Below, piece after piece: positions 53,393 through 62,266 of a stretch of 64,000 nt of DNA; positions within the stretch are counted from its first letter, which is position 1; each line of letters begins with the position of its first letter. A program made the position numbers and the translations under genes. The notes below the pieces were generated by a model. The model searched no databases, was not told the origin of the DNA, and saw nothing but the letters and a program-made list of their open reading frames with translations. Source of the DNA: Lysinibacillus agricola (GTDB lineage Bacteria > Bacillota > Bacilli > Bacillales_A > Planococcaceae); contig NZ_CP067341.1 of assembly GCF_016638705.1 (NCBI RefSeq), positions 1,553,501-1,617,500 of the forward strand. Reading direction: 5' to 3'.

Positions 53393-54193
53393 TTAAGGAG
53401 CTTTTCTTCCTACTGATATGATATAAGCAGCATCATTAACTTCTACACCCTTATTAATCCAGAAAGACTGGCCTTTTTTAATTTCAGGAATTTTTTTATT
53501 TCCTGGTCTAATATATGAATCTACTGAAACCCAACCTGAATTCATTTGGACTAGTGGTTGAATATCCGTTTTTCCTTCGGGAACCGTTTCTCCAGTTAAA
53601 TTTTGTGCCTTAATGCTAATTCCTGAATTCACAATTTTAAAAGCACTTAAGTGGAAACTACCATCGATATAACCATTTGTGTAATCATTTTCATCAAAAA
53701 AAGCGAACGATTTTCCTGCTACGACTCTTTTATCTGTTATATGAAGTAATTTAAGATCATTACTATACTTATATTCGATGTCTGTATGGTCTAAAAATAA
53801 GCGTATTGGCAAAAACATAGCATCTTTTTTTAAGACTGGGGTTGTATCCATTTTAACTTCTTCCTTATTTACATAAGCAATCTTAGAATTAATAGTTACA
53901 TCAAATGAATTATTTAAGATTTTTACAGTAGCTGTTTTAGAATTATGATTATAAGAAACTTCCCCACCCATTAAATCCTGTATAGAACGAAGAGGAACTA
54001 ACAATCGTCCTTGTTGATCAAGAAATGGAGAACTCGGTTTTGTGTAGAGAATAAAATACTTATCTATTTTTAGATAAATAGGTGTTTCTTTATCCGGCAA
54101 AGATGAGGTAGCAGCCATTGAACTTATTGGATAAACTGCTAATAAAATAAATGTTAAAAAGGATGTTATTAATAATTTGAGATTACGATTCAC
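53393..54193 (-). CDS. Secreted protein with copper-amine-oxidase N-like (stalk) domain
   Basis: 266 aa. A Sec signal peptide covers residues 1-27 (KLLITSFLTFILLAVYPISSMAA). Then comes a PF07833-type domain: GRLLVPLRSIQDLMGGEVSYNHNSKTATVKI and a second half with DAMFLPIRLFLDH. These domains occur in extracellular, wall-associated proteins of Bacillales and Paenibacillaceae. The C-terminal 110 residues are unassigned and beta-rich. AGGGGGAGTAGTTG precedes the ATG. It lies between the two 27-bp direct repeats. Confidence 0.82.
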   Translation of the reverse strand: MNRNLKLLITSFLTFILLAVYPISSMAATSSLPDKETPIYLKIDKYFILYTKPSSPFLDQQGRLLVPLRSIQDLMGGEVSYNHNSKTATVKILNNSFDVTINSKIAYVNKEEVKMDTTPVLKKDAMFLPIRLFLDHTDIEYKYSNDLKLLHITDKRVVAGKSFAFFDENDYTNGYIDGSFHLSAFKIVNSGISIKAQNLTGETVPEGKTDIQPLVQMNSGWVSVDSYIRPGNKKIPEIKKGQSFWINKGVEVNDAAYIISVGRKAP

Positions 54194-54477
54194 AACTACT
54201 CCCCCTCGTATTTATAAATTGATGTGTACCCAGAAGATCTCTTTATATAAGAACTTAAACAATCATAAAAACGCCTCTCTGTCGATAGAATAATCTTTTG
54301 AAGCTAAACTCGAGTAACTTAATTATACTATATTTTACCATTGATGGGTTGTGTAAAATAATTATACTGTTTTATCCATATAAAAATCATGAATAAAAGT
54401 GCTCTAAAATGGGTGTGGGGTTAGTCAGAGCCTACTTTTTAGTGGTATCAAGAAAACAGCGAAATATATACAAACAA

Positions 54478-54504
54478 GCGTGTTGATTAGGAAAATATAG
54501 GTTT
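54478..54504 (+). repeat. 27-bp direct repeat, right copy
   Basis: Same orientation and sequence as 52387-52413, 2,091 bases apart. The pair brackets the truncated DKNYY-like gene and the stalk-domain gene. Confidence 0.85.
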
Positions 54505-54720
54505 ATTATTGAGTGATAAAAGGATTTTTTTGTTGATATTTTGCTAATGTATGTCCATTTTAACTGACTGTAGCGTAGGGCCACTCGACGCTCGCCCGCA
54601 GCGGAGGTATCCATCTCATCATTTTAGGTGGTTTCTTTTATTTTATAGGGTGGCATAACATCTTTGACGCAAAGATTAAAGGCAAATCCATAGACGGTTT
54701 CCTCAATAATTTTAAAATTT

Positions 54721-54748
54721 TGAACGAAATGAAGCATCGCTCCGTCTA
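54721..54748 (+). promoter_or_regulatory. Probable autoregulatory ECF sigma promoter
   Basis: TGAAC at 54721-54725 and CGTCTA at 54743-54748 with 17 bases between, resembling the TGAAAC/CGTC consensus of Bacillus ECF sigma factors. The leader to the ATG at 54771 would be only about 16 bases, just holding the AAGGAGG site. Confidence 0.6.
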
Positions 54749-54770
54749 ATGGGGGAAGGAGGCGAAAAGG

Positions 54771-55271
54771 ATGGAATTTGAAATCGTGCAGCGTGCTATT
54801 CGAGGGGATCATCAAGCGATACTTTCACTTATTGAAATGGATGAAGATATTTTATATCGCATGGCTTTTACATATCTGAAAAATGAGCAAGACGCTTTAG
54901 ATGTGATGCAGGACCTAGTTTACAAGGCACTAAAAAAAATGCATACCGTCAAACAACACGAATATGCCAGAACATGGCTCGTGCGCGTCTTAATCAATTG
55001 TTGTAAAGACCATTTGCGAAAACGTCAACCAACCGTTTCAATTCAGGAACATCACCAAGTTGAATGGGTCATCTACTCTGATATTGAGCTGTTATTGGAA
55101 CATTTATCCTTGTCGGAGCAGCAACTCGTCTATATGAAATATTTTCAGCAACTAAAAAACAAAGAAATTGCCGAGCTAAATCAAATTCCGGAGGGTACTG
55201 TAAAGTCTAAGCTTCATCACATACTAAAGAAGCTTAAAAACTTCGCTGGAGAAAAGGAGGACTGGCTATGA
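54771..55271 (+). CDS. ECF-family RNA polymerase sigma factor
   Basis: 166 aa. Region 2 is seen in DEDILYRMAFTYLKNEQDALDVMQDLVYKALKKM and ARTWLVRVLINCCKDHLRKR; region 4 in LSLSEQQLVYMKYFQQLKNKEIAELNQIPEGTVKSKLHHIL. It overlaps the downstream membrane gene by 4 bases, the usual arrangement of sigma and anti-sigma. SigV/SigM-like in size and layout; the envelope stress it answers is unknown. Confidence 0.9.
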   Translation: MEFEIVQRAIRGDHQAILSLIEMDEDILYRMAFTYLKNEQDALDVMQDLVYKALKKMHTVKQHEYARTWLVRVLINCCKDHLRKRQPTVSIQEHHQVEWVIYSDIELLLEHLSLSEQQLVYMKYFQQLKNKEIAELNQIPEGTVKSKLHHILKKLKNFAGEKEDWL

Positions 55272-56527
55272 GTAAACTACCGATTGACGTTCCAAAGGAG
55301 AAACTTCAACAAGTTCGGATGGATATGTTTCGTAAAGTACAGCGAGAAAAAAGAATAAAGAAGCGCATTTTTTCGGTTGCAATAGTCTCTTTGTTTTGCT
55401 TAAGCTTTTTATTTTCAATTCGCGTTTCTCCTACGATTGCTAGCCAGGTTGCAAAAATACCTGGCTTTAAAGAAATTGTATTAGCGGTTGTAAGAGATAA
55501 AGGGATAAAAGATATTGTGGACAATGGATACTATGAAGAAATTAATACGACGCAGTCTAAAAATGGTCTATCACTTACATTGCAAGGCGTGATTGCAGAT
55601 AATTCTGGATTAGTACTTTACTATGACGCCGATGCAACATTTGATATGTCGGAATTATACTTGGAGGAAGTTAAATTGTTCCAAGGGGACAAAGAAATTG
55701 AAGGCGGAGCTTCATTTACAAATCATCAATCAAATCAAACACGCTTCTCTTCTTCAGTAGACTATAGTTATTCAGAGCCTTTCGCTTATACTTCAAAGGA
55801 TTTTAAAGTGGTTTTTTTTTTTTATGAAAAAGATAAGGGGAACATTGAAATTACGATACCGTTTTCACTACAAAACGAAATCGCAAAGGAAAAAATTATT
55901 ACTGCGAATCGTATTGTAGACGTCGGTGGTCAGAAATTTACGATTACACAAATTCGCCGTTCTCCACTAAGAACGTCAATCGATATTGAATTAGATGAAG
56001 CGAATACGATGCAAATTTTAGCGCTTGATGATATTGCGGTCGAGACGGAAAATGGGGAGCGAAGAGAAGGCATTAAATATGGCTTGTCATTAGGTGGTGA
56101 TAATCGCGACGGCAAATTCACGTTTAATTTACAAAGTAATTATTTCCATGATTCAGATTCACTCAAAATATTAATTGGAGCTGTTCATGCCGTTCCAAAG
56201 GGCGAGGATTATATCGAAGTTGATTTTGGTACAAAAGAAGTACTCATGAAGCCTGATTATTTGGATTGGGATATATCTGTAACGCAGCAAGGTGTATCAG
56301 TTGCTGCAAAGAAATGGGATGATAGAATGCGACATTCGTTCCTAAATAGCGCTGTAAAAGCAGATGGCACGACGTTAGAATATACAGGTAGCTCGTTCTC
56401 AGATGATGAGCAGTATCTATATGCGACGGAGGACTTTGAAAATTATGATGGCAAAGCAAAAATATATATAAACTATTTCTTCAATCCTATTGGAAAAAAT
56501 ATTGAACTGAATATTCCATTGCAATAA
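55268..56527 (+). CDS. DUF4179 membrane protein, probable anti-sigma factor
   Basis: 419 aa. A short basic cytoplasmic N-terminus (MDMFRKVQREKRIKKRIF) is followed by one membrane helix (SVAIVSLFCLSFLFSIRV, about residues 36-54) and a large extracellular beta-rich region, the DUF4179/DUF5643 architecture. Genes of this kind sit next to ECF sigma factors, holding the sigma factor at the membrane until a signal is sensed outside. GGAGGACTGGCT precedes the ATG, which overlaps the sigma stop. Confidence 0.85.
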   Translation: MSKLPIDVPKEKLQQVRMDMFRKVQREKRIKKRIFSVAIVSLFCLSFLFSIRVSPTIASQVAKIPGFKEIVLAVVRDKGIKDIVDNGYYEEINTTQSKNGLSLTLQGVIADNSGLVLYYDADATFDMSELYLEEVKLFQGDKEIEGGASFTNHQSNQTRFSSSVDYSYSEPFAYTSKDFKVVFFFYEKDKGNIEITIPFSLQNEIAKEKIITANRIVDVGGQKFTITQIRRSPLRTSIDIELDEANTMQILALDDIAVETENGERREGIKYGLSLGGDNRDGKFTFNLQSNYFHDSDSLKILIGAVHAVPKGEDYIEVDFGTKEVLMKPDYLDWDISVTQQGVSVAAKKWDDRMRHSFLNSAVKADGTTLEYTGSSFSDDEQYLYATEDFENYDGKAKIYINYFFNPIGKNIELNIPLQ

Positions 56528-56530
56528 AGT

Positions 56531-56570
56531 AAAGATGTTCAAAAAGGCTCTCCTTTTTGAACATCTTTTT
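56531..56570 (+). terminator. Terminator of the sigma/anti-sigma operon
   Basis: Perfect 17-bp arms (56531-56547 and 56552-56568) with CTCT loop and T-run. Confidence 0.9.
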
Positions 56571-56666
56571 CATTTTTCTATACTTGTGATAATATTCCTG
56601 TATTGGGTCCGGGTAGAAATGAAAAACGTTGTAATAAACATGTTGATAAATTGGAGGGGGATTATT

Positions 56667-57472
56667 ATGCCATTAACATTTGCCCATCCAGCAGCGATAT
56701 TACCATTCTCTGGAAAAAAAGATATATTAATTTTTCCGCAATGGTTTTAGGAAGTATGGCTCCGGACTTTGAATATTTTTTACGAGGCCAACCAATAGGG
56801 GAAATAGGGCATACCTTCACAGGTTTTTTTCTATTAAATCTCCCTATGGTAATAATGATTTACTTTATTTATCATCAAATTATTCGTTTGAATGTAGTCC
56901 ACCATTTGCCTAACTTTCTACAAGTTACATCAAGCTACAAAGTGGAGGGAAGTAAAAAATGGAAGAAAGTCGTTTTTTGTTACTCAGCGATAATTTGAAT
57001 GTTAACTCATGTAGTATGGGATTCTTATACACATAAACAGGGATTTATGGTAATAAATTTCCCGATTCTTACCGATACTTTTAATGTGTACGGCCATCAA
57101 ATACCCTTTTATAAATTTTTGCAACACGGTAGTACACTATTGGGGATTTCGCTAATTATCGGCTATATGTATTACAAAGCATCACTAAATAAGAATAAAG
57201 ATACTCCAAAAATTGGCGCTAAAAAGAAACTCTATTTTTGGGCTTTATTATTTTTTTTAACGCTATTATATGTATGTATTTGGTGCATAATCGATTGGGT
57301 ACCAATTAGTAGCTATGGAGTAATAGTTGTGCGTATCATAGATTCATTTTTTGGAAGTTTACTAACCATTTCTTTAGTTATAACATATCATCAAAACAAA
57401 TCAGATTATCGTAATAAAAGGACCTCCTTTAATGGGGCCAATTACCTTAAGAAATCTGTTACGAGCACTTAA
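56667..57472 (+). pseudogene. DUF4184-family membrane protein, frameshifted and with a nonsense codon
   Basis: The ATG at 56667 (GGAGGGGGATTATT upstream) begins MPLTFAHPAAILPFSGKK, then runs to a stop at 56749. One frame over, YINFSAMVLGSMAPDFEYFLRG continues; adding one A to the A7 run at 56714-56720 restores the frame. A TGA at 56996-56998 then interrupts YSAII-MLTHVVWDSYTH, where GGA (Gly) is expected. The remainder has four membrane segments. The last residues from about 57415 are not family-like and appear to come from a junction with the response-regulator remnant. Two lesions plus a hybrid end argue for a true pseudogene. Confidence 0.8.
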
Positions 57473-57669
57473 GATGAGGATAGCAATGTTACTATTTTCA
57501 CGAATTTGGCGACATAATTCGATACCATCACAATCTGGGAGAGAAAGGTCAAGAATAATGAAGTCCGGAAAGGTTTCTTTCATATATTGGATGGCCTCAT
57601 GTCCAGTATTAACGATATTGCATTAGCACTTTCATCTTCTATAATTAGCACTTTAGCTTTCTTTAACAT
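57440..57669 (-). pseudogene. Response-regulator receiver remnant
   Basis: From the ATG at 57669 (GAAGGAG upstream) the frame reads MLKKAKVLIIEDESANA, then shifts. The adjacent frame carries NTGHEAIQYMKETFPDFIILDLSLPDCDGIELCRQIRENSNIAILILSAR. About 20 residues of helix 1/strand 2 are missing at the shift, and everything after the LSAR strand is lost, including the DNA-binding domain. The phospho-acceptor Asp in FIILDLSLP remains. It follows the ABC permease gene in the same direction, so it was probably part of an ABC/two-component unit. Confidence 0.75.
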
Positions 57670-57695
57670 AAGAAATGTCTCCTTCTTTAGAAAAC

Positions 57696-58403
57696 TTATT
57701 TCCTTTTTCGATTTGCTAGGAGGAAGAACAACAGGATGACTAAGCATGCATAGACGAAAACCCAAGCAAATTGCCAATAAAAAATGTTCGGTATTGACGT
57801 TATAGAATCTTCTGAACTCATCATTTCCAGGGAAAGACGGACAGGTGGAAGTAGCCAAATTATTCCCTTGATCTGAAGAATTGTCTCTTTTAAGGTAGCG
57901 ATAACGACAGAAACAATTAAGATGCCAAGTACACCCCACCAAGTATTTTGCTTGTTTTTGACGAGTTCTCTTGTAAATATAGCGGATAGTGCAATAGCTA
58001 GTACAGCTAAACTAAAATGAGAGAGGAATCCTAATAATTGATGTATAAATCTTGGTTTTTCTCCAAAGGCACCAATTAGAGTAGGGTAGATGACTGATAC
58101 ACAGCTTAAGAATAAACCAATCAGTACACAAATTATAAACATTCCTAAATTATATTGTGTTCGACTTTTGGCATGAAGTGTTGTAATTACTTTTTGCCCT
58201 TCCTCCTCTGCGTGAAATAGTGTGACTGTAAACCATCCCATTAGAAAAAATAGAATGATAGCTGTAAACGAATAACTATCTAATATTGGATTTGGTACAA
58301 AGGTATAATTAACAACAAGGCATAAAACGAAAATTGAAAAAGGTGGAACATATTTATAGGTCCTTAAATAATTGATAAATTGATAGCGCAATAAACTTGT
58401 CAT
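57696..58403 (-). CDS. ABC transporter permease (ABC-2-like, six helices)
   Basis: 235 aa with six hydrophobic segments from residue 20 to the end (FSIFVLCLVVNYTF to VFVYACLVILLFFLLANRKRK). GGAGGAATAAACG precedes the ATG at 58403. It lies 21 bases after the ATPase gene, which carries a nonsense codon, so this permease may have lost its energy source. The cargo is unknown; antimicrobial-peptide-type exporters of this layout are often next to two-component systems, and a response-regulator stub follows. Confidence 0.75.
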   Translation of the reverse strand: MTSLLRYQFINYLRTYKYVPPFSIFVLCLVVNYTFVPNPILDSYSFTAIILFFLMGWFTVTLFHAEEEGQKVITTLHAKSRTQYNLGMFIICVLIGLFLSCVSVIYPTLIGAFGEKPRFIHQLLGFLSHFSLAVLAIALSAIFTRELVKNKQNTWWGVLGILIVSVVIATLKETILQIKGIIWLLPPVRLSLEMMSSEDSITSIPNIFYWQFAWVFVYACLVILLFFLLANRKRK

Positions 58404-58424
58404 ATCGGCGTTTATTCCTCCTCA

Positions 58425-59303
58425 TTAAAAATGGGTACGGAATTGTTCCTCCTTCTGATTGATTGGGATTAATTGTTTAATAGAGGCTTTTTTGTGTAGG
58501 AGATCTAATAAAACTTGATCTGTATCTTCTGTCTTAATAACGGAAATTACCTCATGACAACCATTATTTAAAAGACATTGTTGTTGAATTTCAAGAAAAG
58601 GTAATAGGTTATCCAATAATTTTTCGCTTGAAATTTCAAATATTAATTTATTTTTCGATGTATCATTCTTATGTAATGAATCAGCTTGAATGACCTTATT
58701 ACTTTGAATTACAAGAACGGTATCAACAAGATGTTGAAGTAATTTTGTTTCATGACATGTTAAAACGATACTTACCCCTTTGTCTTTTTAAAAAGAGAGG
58801 GTTTCTTCTAAATCGCTTTGTGCCTTAGGATCGAGTCCTGATAATGGTTCATCTAAGATAAGCAGATCAGTGTCTTCAAGCATTGCCTGCATAATCAAAA
58901 CCTTGTGCTTCATACCTTTGGAAAAATTATCAATCCGAATGTTCCGAGCATCCTGTAAATGAAATAATTCAAGTAAATCATTTATTTTTTGCTGTAGTTG
59001 TTCTTTCGGCATACCTCGAATTCTGCCCATATGATAAAGATATTCTTCTGGCGTAAACAAAATATGTGAAGGCGTCACTTCTGGCACATATCCAATTTTT
59101 AATGTCTGTCGATGTTTCACAATAGAGCCACTGTCAGCCTCGACTAATTCTGCAATGATTTTTAGAAGGGTACTCTTACCTGATCCATTCTTTCCTACAA
59201 GAGCTATAATTTGATTGGCACAAATAGAAAATGTAGCATTTTCTAAGATTTTCTTACCTCTATACTGTTTAGAGATGTTCTGTATTTCCATAATCGTATT
59301 CAT
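58425..59303 (-). pseudogene. ABC transporter ATPase with in-frame stop
   Basis: The start at 59303 gives GKNGSGKST (Walker A), FSKGMKHKVLIMQAML (signature-like) and LLILDEPLSGLDP (Walker B). A TAA at 58788-58790 follows LEETLSF; without a change of frame the protein continues KDKGVSIVLTCHETKLLQHLV to 58425, 292 aa in all. A TTA-to-TAA change would explain it. The truncated form would keep the Walker motifs but lose the switch His (TCHE) and C-terminal domain, so it is probably inactive. Confidence 0.8.
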
Positions 59304-59487
59304 CTTTACACACCTTTTTTAGGATTTCTTATTGTAAGTCATTTTCATTTCTATATATGCATACTTACGATGTACAATGTTCAAGACCATTATCTGTGAA
59401 TTAGTATAGATGAATAGTAGTTCTTTTGCTAATAGAATGTTGGTTTAATTTTCTATTTTTGGGCACGTGACCTATCGTAACATGGAT

Positions 59488-59720
59488 GTTGATTTCCGTT
59501 CCAGGCTAATCGCTTTCCTGCGGGCGAGCGTCGAGCCGCTTCCTCCGCATTTGTTACGCTGCCGCTTCGTTAACACTCAGCTTTCGCGCAGACAAACAAA
59601 TTGCTGCCGCTTCGCGCACAGAAAACAGTCGCTCCGTGCAGGGTCTCGTCTGTCTTACTTTTCCCGCGGGAAGCTTTGCTCTGCGACAGGAGCATTCGAA
59701 TAGCCTTCCACTCCAATCAG
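59488..59720. repeat. Dispersed MITE-like repeat, copy E
   Basis: Starts GTTGATTTCCGTTCCAGG and ends CCTTCCACTCCAATCAGC, the same termini as copies A and B. The interior is diverged and includes TGCGGGCGAGCGTCGAGCC and repeated GCTGCCGCTTCG cores. Confidence 0.8.
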
Positions 59721-59799
59721 CAATAGTGTAGAACTTTTATAAAATTTATGTATTTCAAAAGTGAACGCTATGGTTACTCAGAATAGATGTTATTAACCT

Positions 59800-59866
59800 G
59801 ACTCCTTGGGGATTAGCGGCTCATCGGACGCCCCCAGGAAAGCGCCTAGTCGGAACGGAAATCAAC
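59800..59866. repeat. Dispersed MITE-like repeat, copy F (internally deleted, reverse)
   Basis: GACTCCTTGGGGATTAGCGG joins directly to CTCATCGGACGCCCCCAGG and ends CGGAACGGAAATCAAC. Both terminal parts of the repeat are present, with nearly all the interior missing. Confidence 0.8.
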
Positions 59867-60194
59867 CCCACATTATGGTGATGGCACTAGTTTATAATAA
59901 AAAGGTTTTGCCCAATTTTTGAGCGGAACCCCTAAGTTTTAACATTAATTAATTATACGAAAATTTACTTCGATACGAAAATAAAAGAAATAACTGAGTA
60001 AAAATACCAATAAAGGAATTGTGTTTCTTACTTGTTTGTTTTTAATAAATTATAATTTATTGTGTTACAATCAAGAGCGTAAATACGAGATTATTAAGAT
60101 GATTAATACTTCTTACTTTTTAAGCATTCTCCATTAACTATGTGGAGTATCTCTTGAAATTATTTTAGTCTTAATATTGAACGGAGTGAAATCT

Positions 60195-60347
60195 ATGCAA
60201 CGACTTCTAAATGATTTATTAGGGGCAATAAAAGATAATTTAAAACTTATTTGTTATTTTTTTCTGGGTGTATTTTCAGTAGGAGCTTTCTTGTATGCTG
60301 TTACTTTTGTTATTAAATTTATAACTGGAGATTCTTTTTTAAATTAA
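60195..60347 (+). CDS. Small single-helix membrane peptide, hypothetical
   Basis: 50 aa: a basic/amphipathic start (MQRLLNDLLGAIKDNLK) followed by a membrane helix (LICYFFLGVFSVGAFLYAVTFVI). CGGAGTG lies 8 bases before the ATG, and a perfect terminator begins 3 bases after the stop, so this looks like a complete tiny transcription unit. No family recognised. A toxin-like or regulatory small protein is possible, but nothing proves it. Confidence 0.6.
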   Translation: MQRLLNDLLGAIKDNLKLICYFFLGVFSVGAFLYAVTFVIKFITGDSFLN

Positions 60348-60349
60348 AT

Positions 60350-60377
60350 AACCCCTAGATAAAAGAATCTAGGGGTT
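60350..60377 (+). terminator. Terminator of the small membrane peptide gene
   Basis: AACCCCTAGAT (60350-60360) and ATCTAGGGGTT (60367-60377) with loop AAAAGA. No T-run follows on the plus strand (AAGTATGAG), so termination strength is moderate. Confidence 0.65.
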
Positions 60378-60524
60378 AAGTATGAGTTAATATAATTTCA
60401 TACATCCGAATTAAATTAGCTCAAAATATAAAAATGGCCAAAACGTCGTCATAGTAAACCGTTTAAAATTTAATTTTGCTACTACTGTATTTAGAGGTAG
60501 TTTTTTTGTACCAATACTCTTTGA

Positions 60525-61541
60525 TTATAATGATCGATATTTTTTTAGACTTATAATATTTAATGTAATAAATACAAGAGCGAAGCAAGCAAGAATCACT
60601 AAGTCCACTAGAATTCCGCTAAAGGAATATCCCTTATACATAACCCCATTCAAAGCGTCAGCTGCATAGTAAAGTGGCATTATACGACCAATATTTTGCA
60701 GCCACTCCACCATATTATCAAGAGGGAAAATTCCTGAAAAGAAAATTTGCGGTATAATGACAAGCGGAATAAATTGCATCATTTGAAACTCAGAAGAAGC
60801 AAAACTTGATAAGAGAGCTCCTAATGATAATGAAACAAGTGCAACGATAATATTGATTAACAGCACAAGCCAAATAGAGCCAACATGTACGATATCAAGG
60901 ACATAAACCCCGAATAGCACAATAATAGTCGTTTGAATCAAAGCAAACAATCCATAACCAATCATATAACCAGCGACAATTTCAGAACGTTTAATCGGTG
61001 TCGCTAGTAAGCGCTCCAATGTCCCTGAAGTTCGTTCTTTTAACAACGCTATCCCTGTAATTAAAAAAACGAAAAAGAACACAAAGAAGCCTGTCAGCAT
61101 CGGGCTAAAAATATCAAAAATAGCGGTATTTTCATCGCCATATACATAATCAGTCGTCAACTTCATCATTGCAGATTGTTCAGGCTGTAAAACCTGAGAA
61201 AGCTTCATCTTTAAAGCCTTGGCTGTAGACGGATCATCATTTAATAATGTGAGCTTCAATTCAGTTTGATGAAAAGCTAACCAACCATCATATTTTTCAT
61301 CTTTTAAACTGGCAATAGAAAAATCATTTTTTTCAATAACATGAAAATCTGCCTCTTCAAGCTTTTCAATTATTGATGCAGGACCATTTGACACGACTAA
61401 TGTCATTTCTGGTTCATTACTATTAAAAACAAAATACATTAACGAAAGCACAAGAAGAGGTGCAAAAAATAATAAGCCAAGTGTACGTTTATCGCGTATC
61501 ATTTGCTGCATAATTCTTGTAACAATTGCGCCGATTCTCAT
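60525..61541 (-). CDS. ABC-2-type exporter permease
   Basis: 338 aa. One N-terminal membrane helix (LGLLFFAPLLVLSLMYFVF), a large extracytoplasmic loop (residues about 45-150), then five helices with LLKERTSGTLERLLATPIKRSEI, the ABC-2 membrane core mark. Start overlaps the ATPase stop by 4 bases. Likely drug, lipid or polymer export; typical of ATPase/permease pairs controlled by a TetR regulator. Confidence 0.88.
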   Translation of the reverse strand: MRIGAIVTRIMQQMIRDKRTLGLLFFAPLLVLSLMYFVFNSNEPEMTLVVSNGPASIIEKLEEADFHVIEKNDFSIASLKDEKYDGWLAFHQTELKLTLLNDDPSTAKALKMKLSQVLQPEQSAMMKLTTDYVYGDENTAIFDIFSPMLTGFFVFFFVFLITGIALLKERTSGTLERLLATPIKRSEIVAGYMIGYGLFALIQTTIIVLFGVYVLDIVHVGSIWLVLLINIIVALVSLSLGALLSSFASSEFQMMQFIPLVIIPQIFFSGIFPLDNMVEWLQNIGRIMPLYYAADALNGVMYKGYSFSGILVDLVILACFALVFITLNIISLKKYRSL

Positions 61542-62266
61542 AGTGCTTCACCTCCAGCCTTTAAAAACACTTCATCAAAGTCCTTTGCCTGATAATGAGC
61601 TTTCAAATCATGTGGTGTTCCATGTGCGATAATATGACCATTGCGTAGCATAGCCAGCTGATCACAGCGCTCTGCTTCATCCATTGCATGTGTCGTTACT
61701 AAAATTGTTTTATGCTCATCGTTTTTTAAACGAATTAACTCCTGCCAAATTTCTTTTTTCAATACGGGATCAATACCAACAGTTGGCTCATCTAAAATCA
61801 ACAACTTTGGATTTTGGGTAAGGGCAATTGCAAGGGATAATCTTCGTTTCATCCCTCCAGAATAATTCAACACCTTACTATTTAAATCATCCGTTAAATG
61901 AACAAGGCTTGCAGCATAATTTACACGCTCCGCACGCTCTTTTTTTGATAATCGATAAAGCTTAGCAAAAAAATGAAGGTTTTCTTCACCTGTTAAATCT
62001 AAATACAGTGCATCAGATTGTGCCATATAGCCGATATCCGTTAGTAATTGCTTATGGGGGACTGTATGATTTAACACTTTAATATGACCATTATCGGGCT
62101 TGATCATTCCCATAATCATTTTAATTAAAGTCGTTTTCCCACAGCCTGAAGGGCCAAGTAAGCCAATTAGCTGTCCCTTAGGAATTTCTAAGGAAAGCGG
62201 GGCAATTACTTGTTTTTGGTGAAACTTTTTTTCTATGGAGTTTAATGAAATTGCATTGTTTCCCAT
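61538..62266 (-). CDS. ABC exporter ATPase
   Basis: 242 aa. Walker A GPSGCGKTT, signature LNYSGGMKRRLSL, Walker B KLLILDEPTVGIDP and switch His in TTHAMDE are intact. AGGAGAGATGG precedes the ATG at 62266. First gene of an operon with the ABC-2 permease. A TetR gene begins divergently 447 bases away and may regulate it. Confidence 0.9.
   Translation of the reverse strand: MGNNAISLNSIEKKFHQKQVIAPLSLEIPKGQLIGLLGPSGCGKTTLIKMIMGMIKPDNGHIKVLNHTVPHKQLLTDIGYMAQSDALYLDLTGEENLHFFAKLYRLSKKERAERVNYAASLVHLTDDLNSKVLNYSGGMKRRLSLAIALTQNPKLLILDEPTVGIDPVLKKEIWQELIRLKNDEHKTILVTTHAMDEAERCDQLAMLRNGHIIAHGTPHDLKAHYQAKDFDEVFLKAGGEAL

Larger units (their letters stand above)
54194..54770. other. Intergenic region with repeat fragments and an ECF promoter
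   Basis: Holds the right 27-bp repeat (54478-54504), an 18-20-base fragment CTCGACGCTCGCCCGCAG (54584-54601) also present in reverse in repeat copy E, and near its end the probable ECF promoter at 54721. Short ORFs on the minus strand here lack ribosome sites. Confidence 0.6.
59304..60194. other. Long non-coding stretch with two dispersed repeats
   Basis: Contains repeat copy E (59488-59720) and the short copy F (59800-59866). The ORF across copy E is a by-product of the repeat's GC-rich sequence. From 59870 to 60194 the DNA is AT-rich, with no gene recognised. Confidence 0.7.

Noticed and set aside
54432..54815. Minus-strand ORFs near the ECF promoter
   Set aside because: No ribosome sites, overlap the repeat fragments and run into the sigma factor gene start on the other strand.
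59467..59703. Plus-strand ORF of 78 codons across repeat copy E
   Set aside because: Arises from the GC-rich repeat; different frame from the ORFs in copies A and B and no ribosome site.
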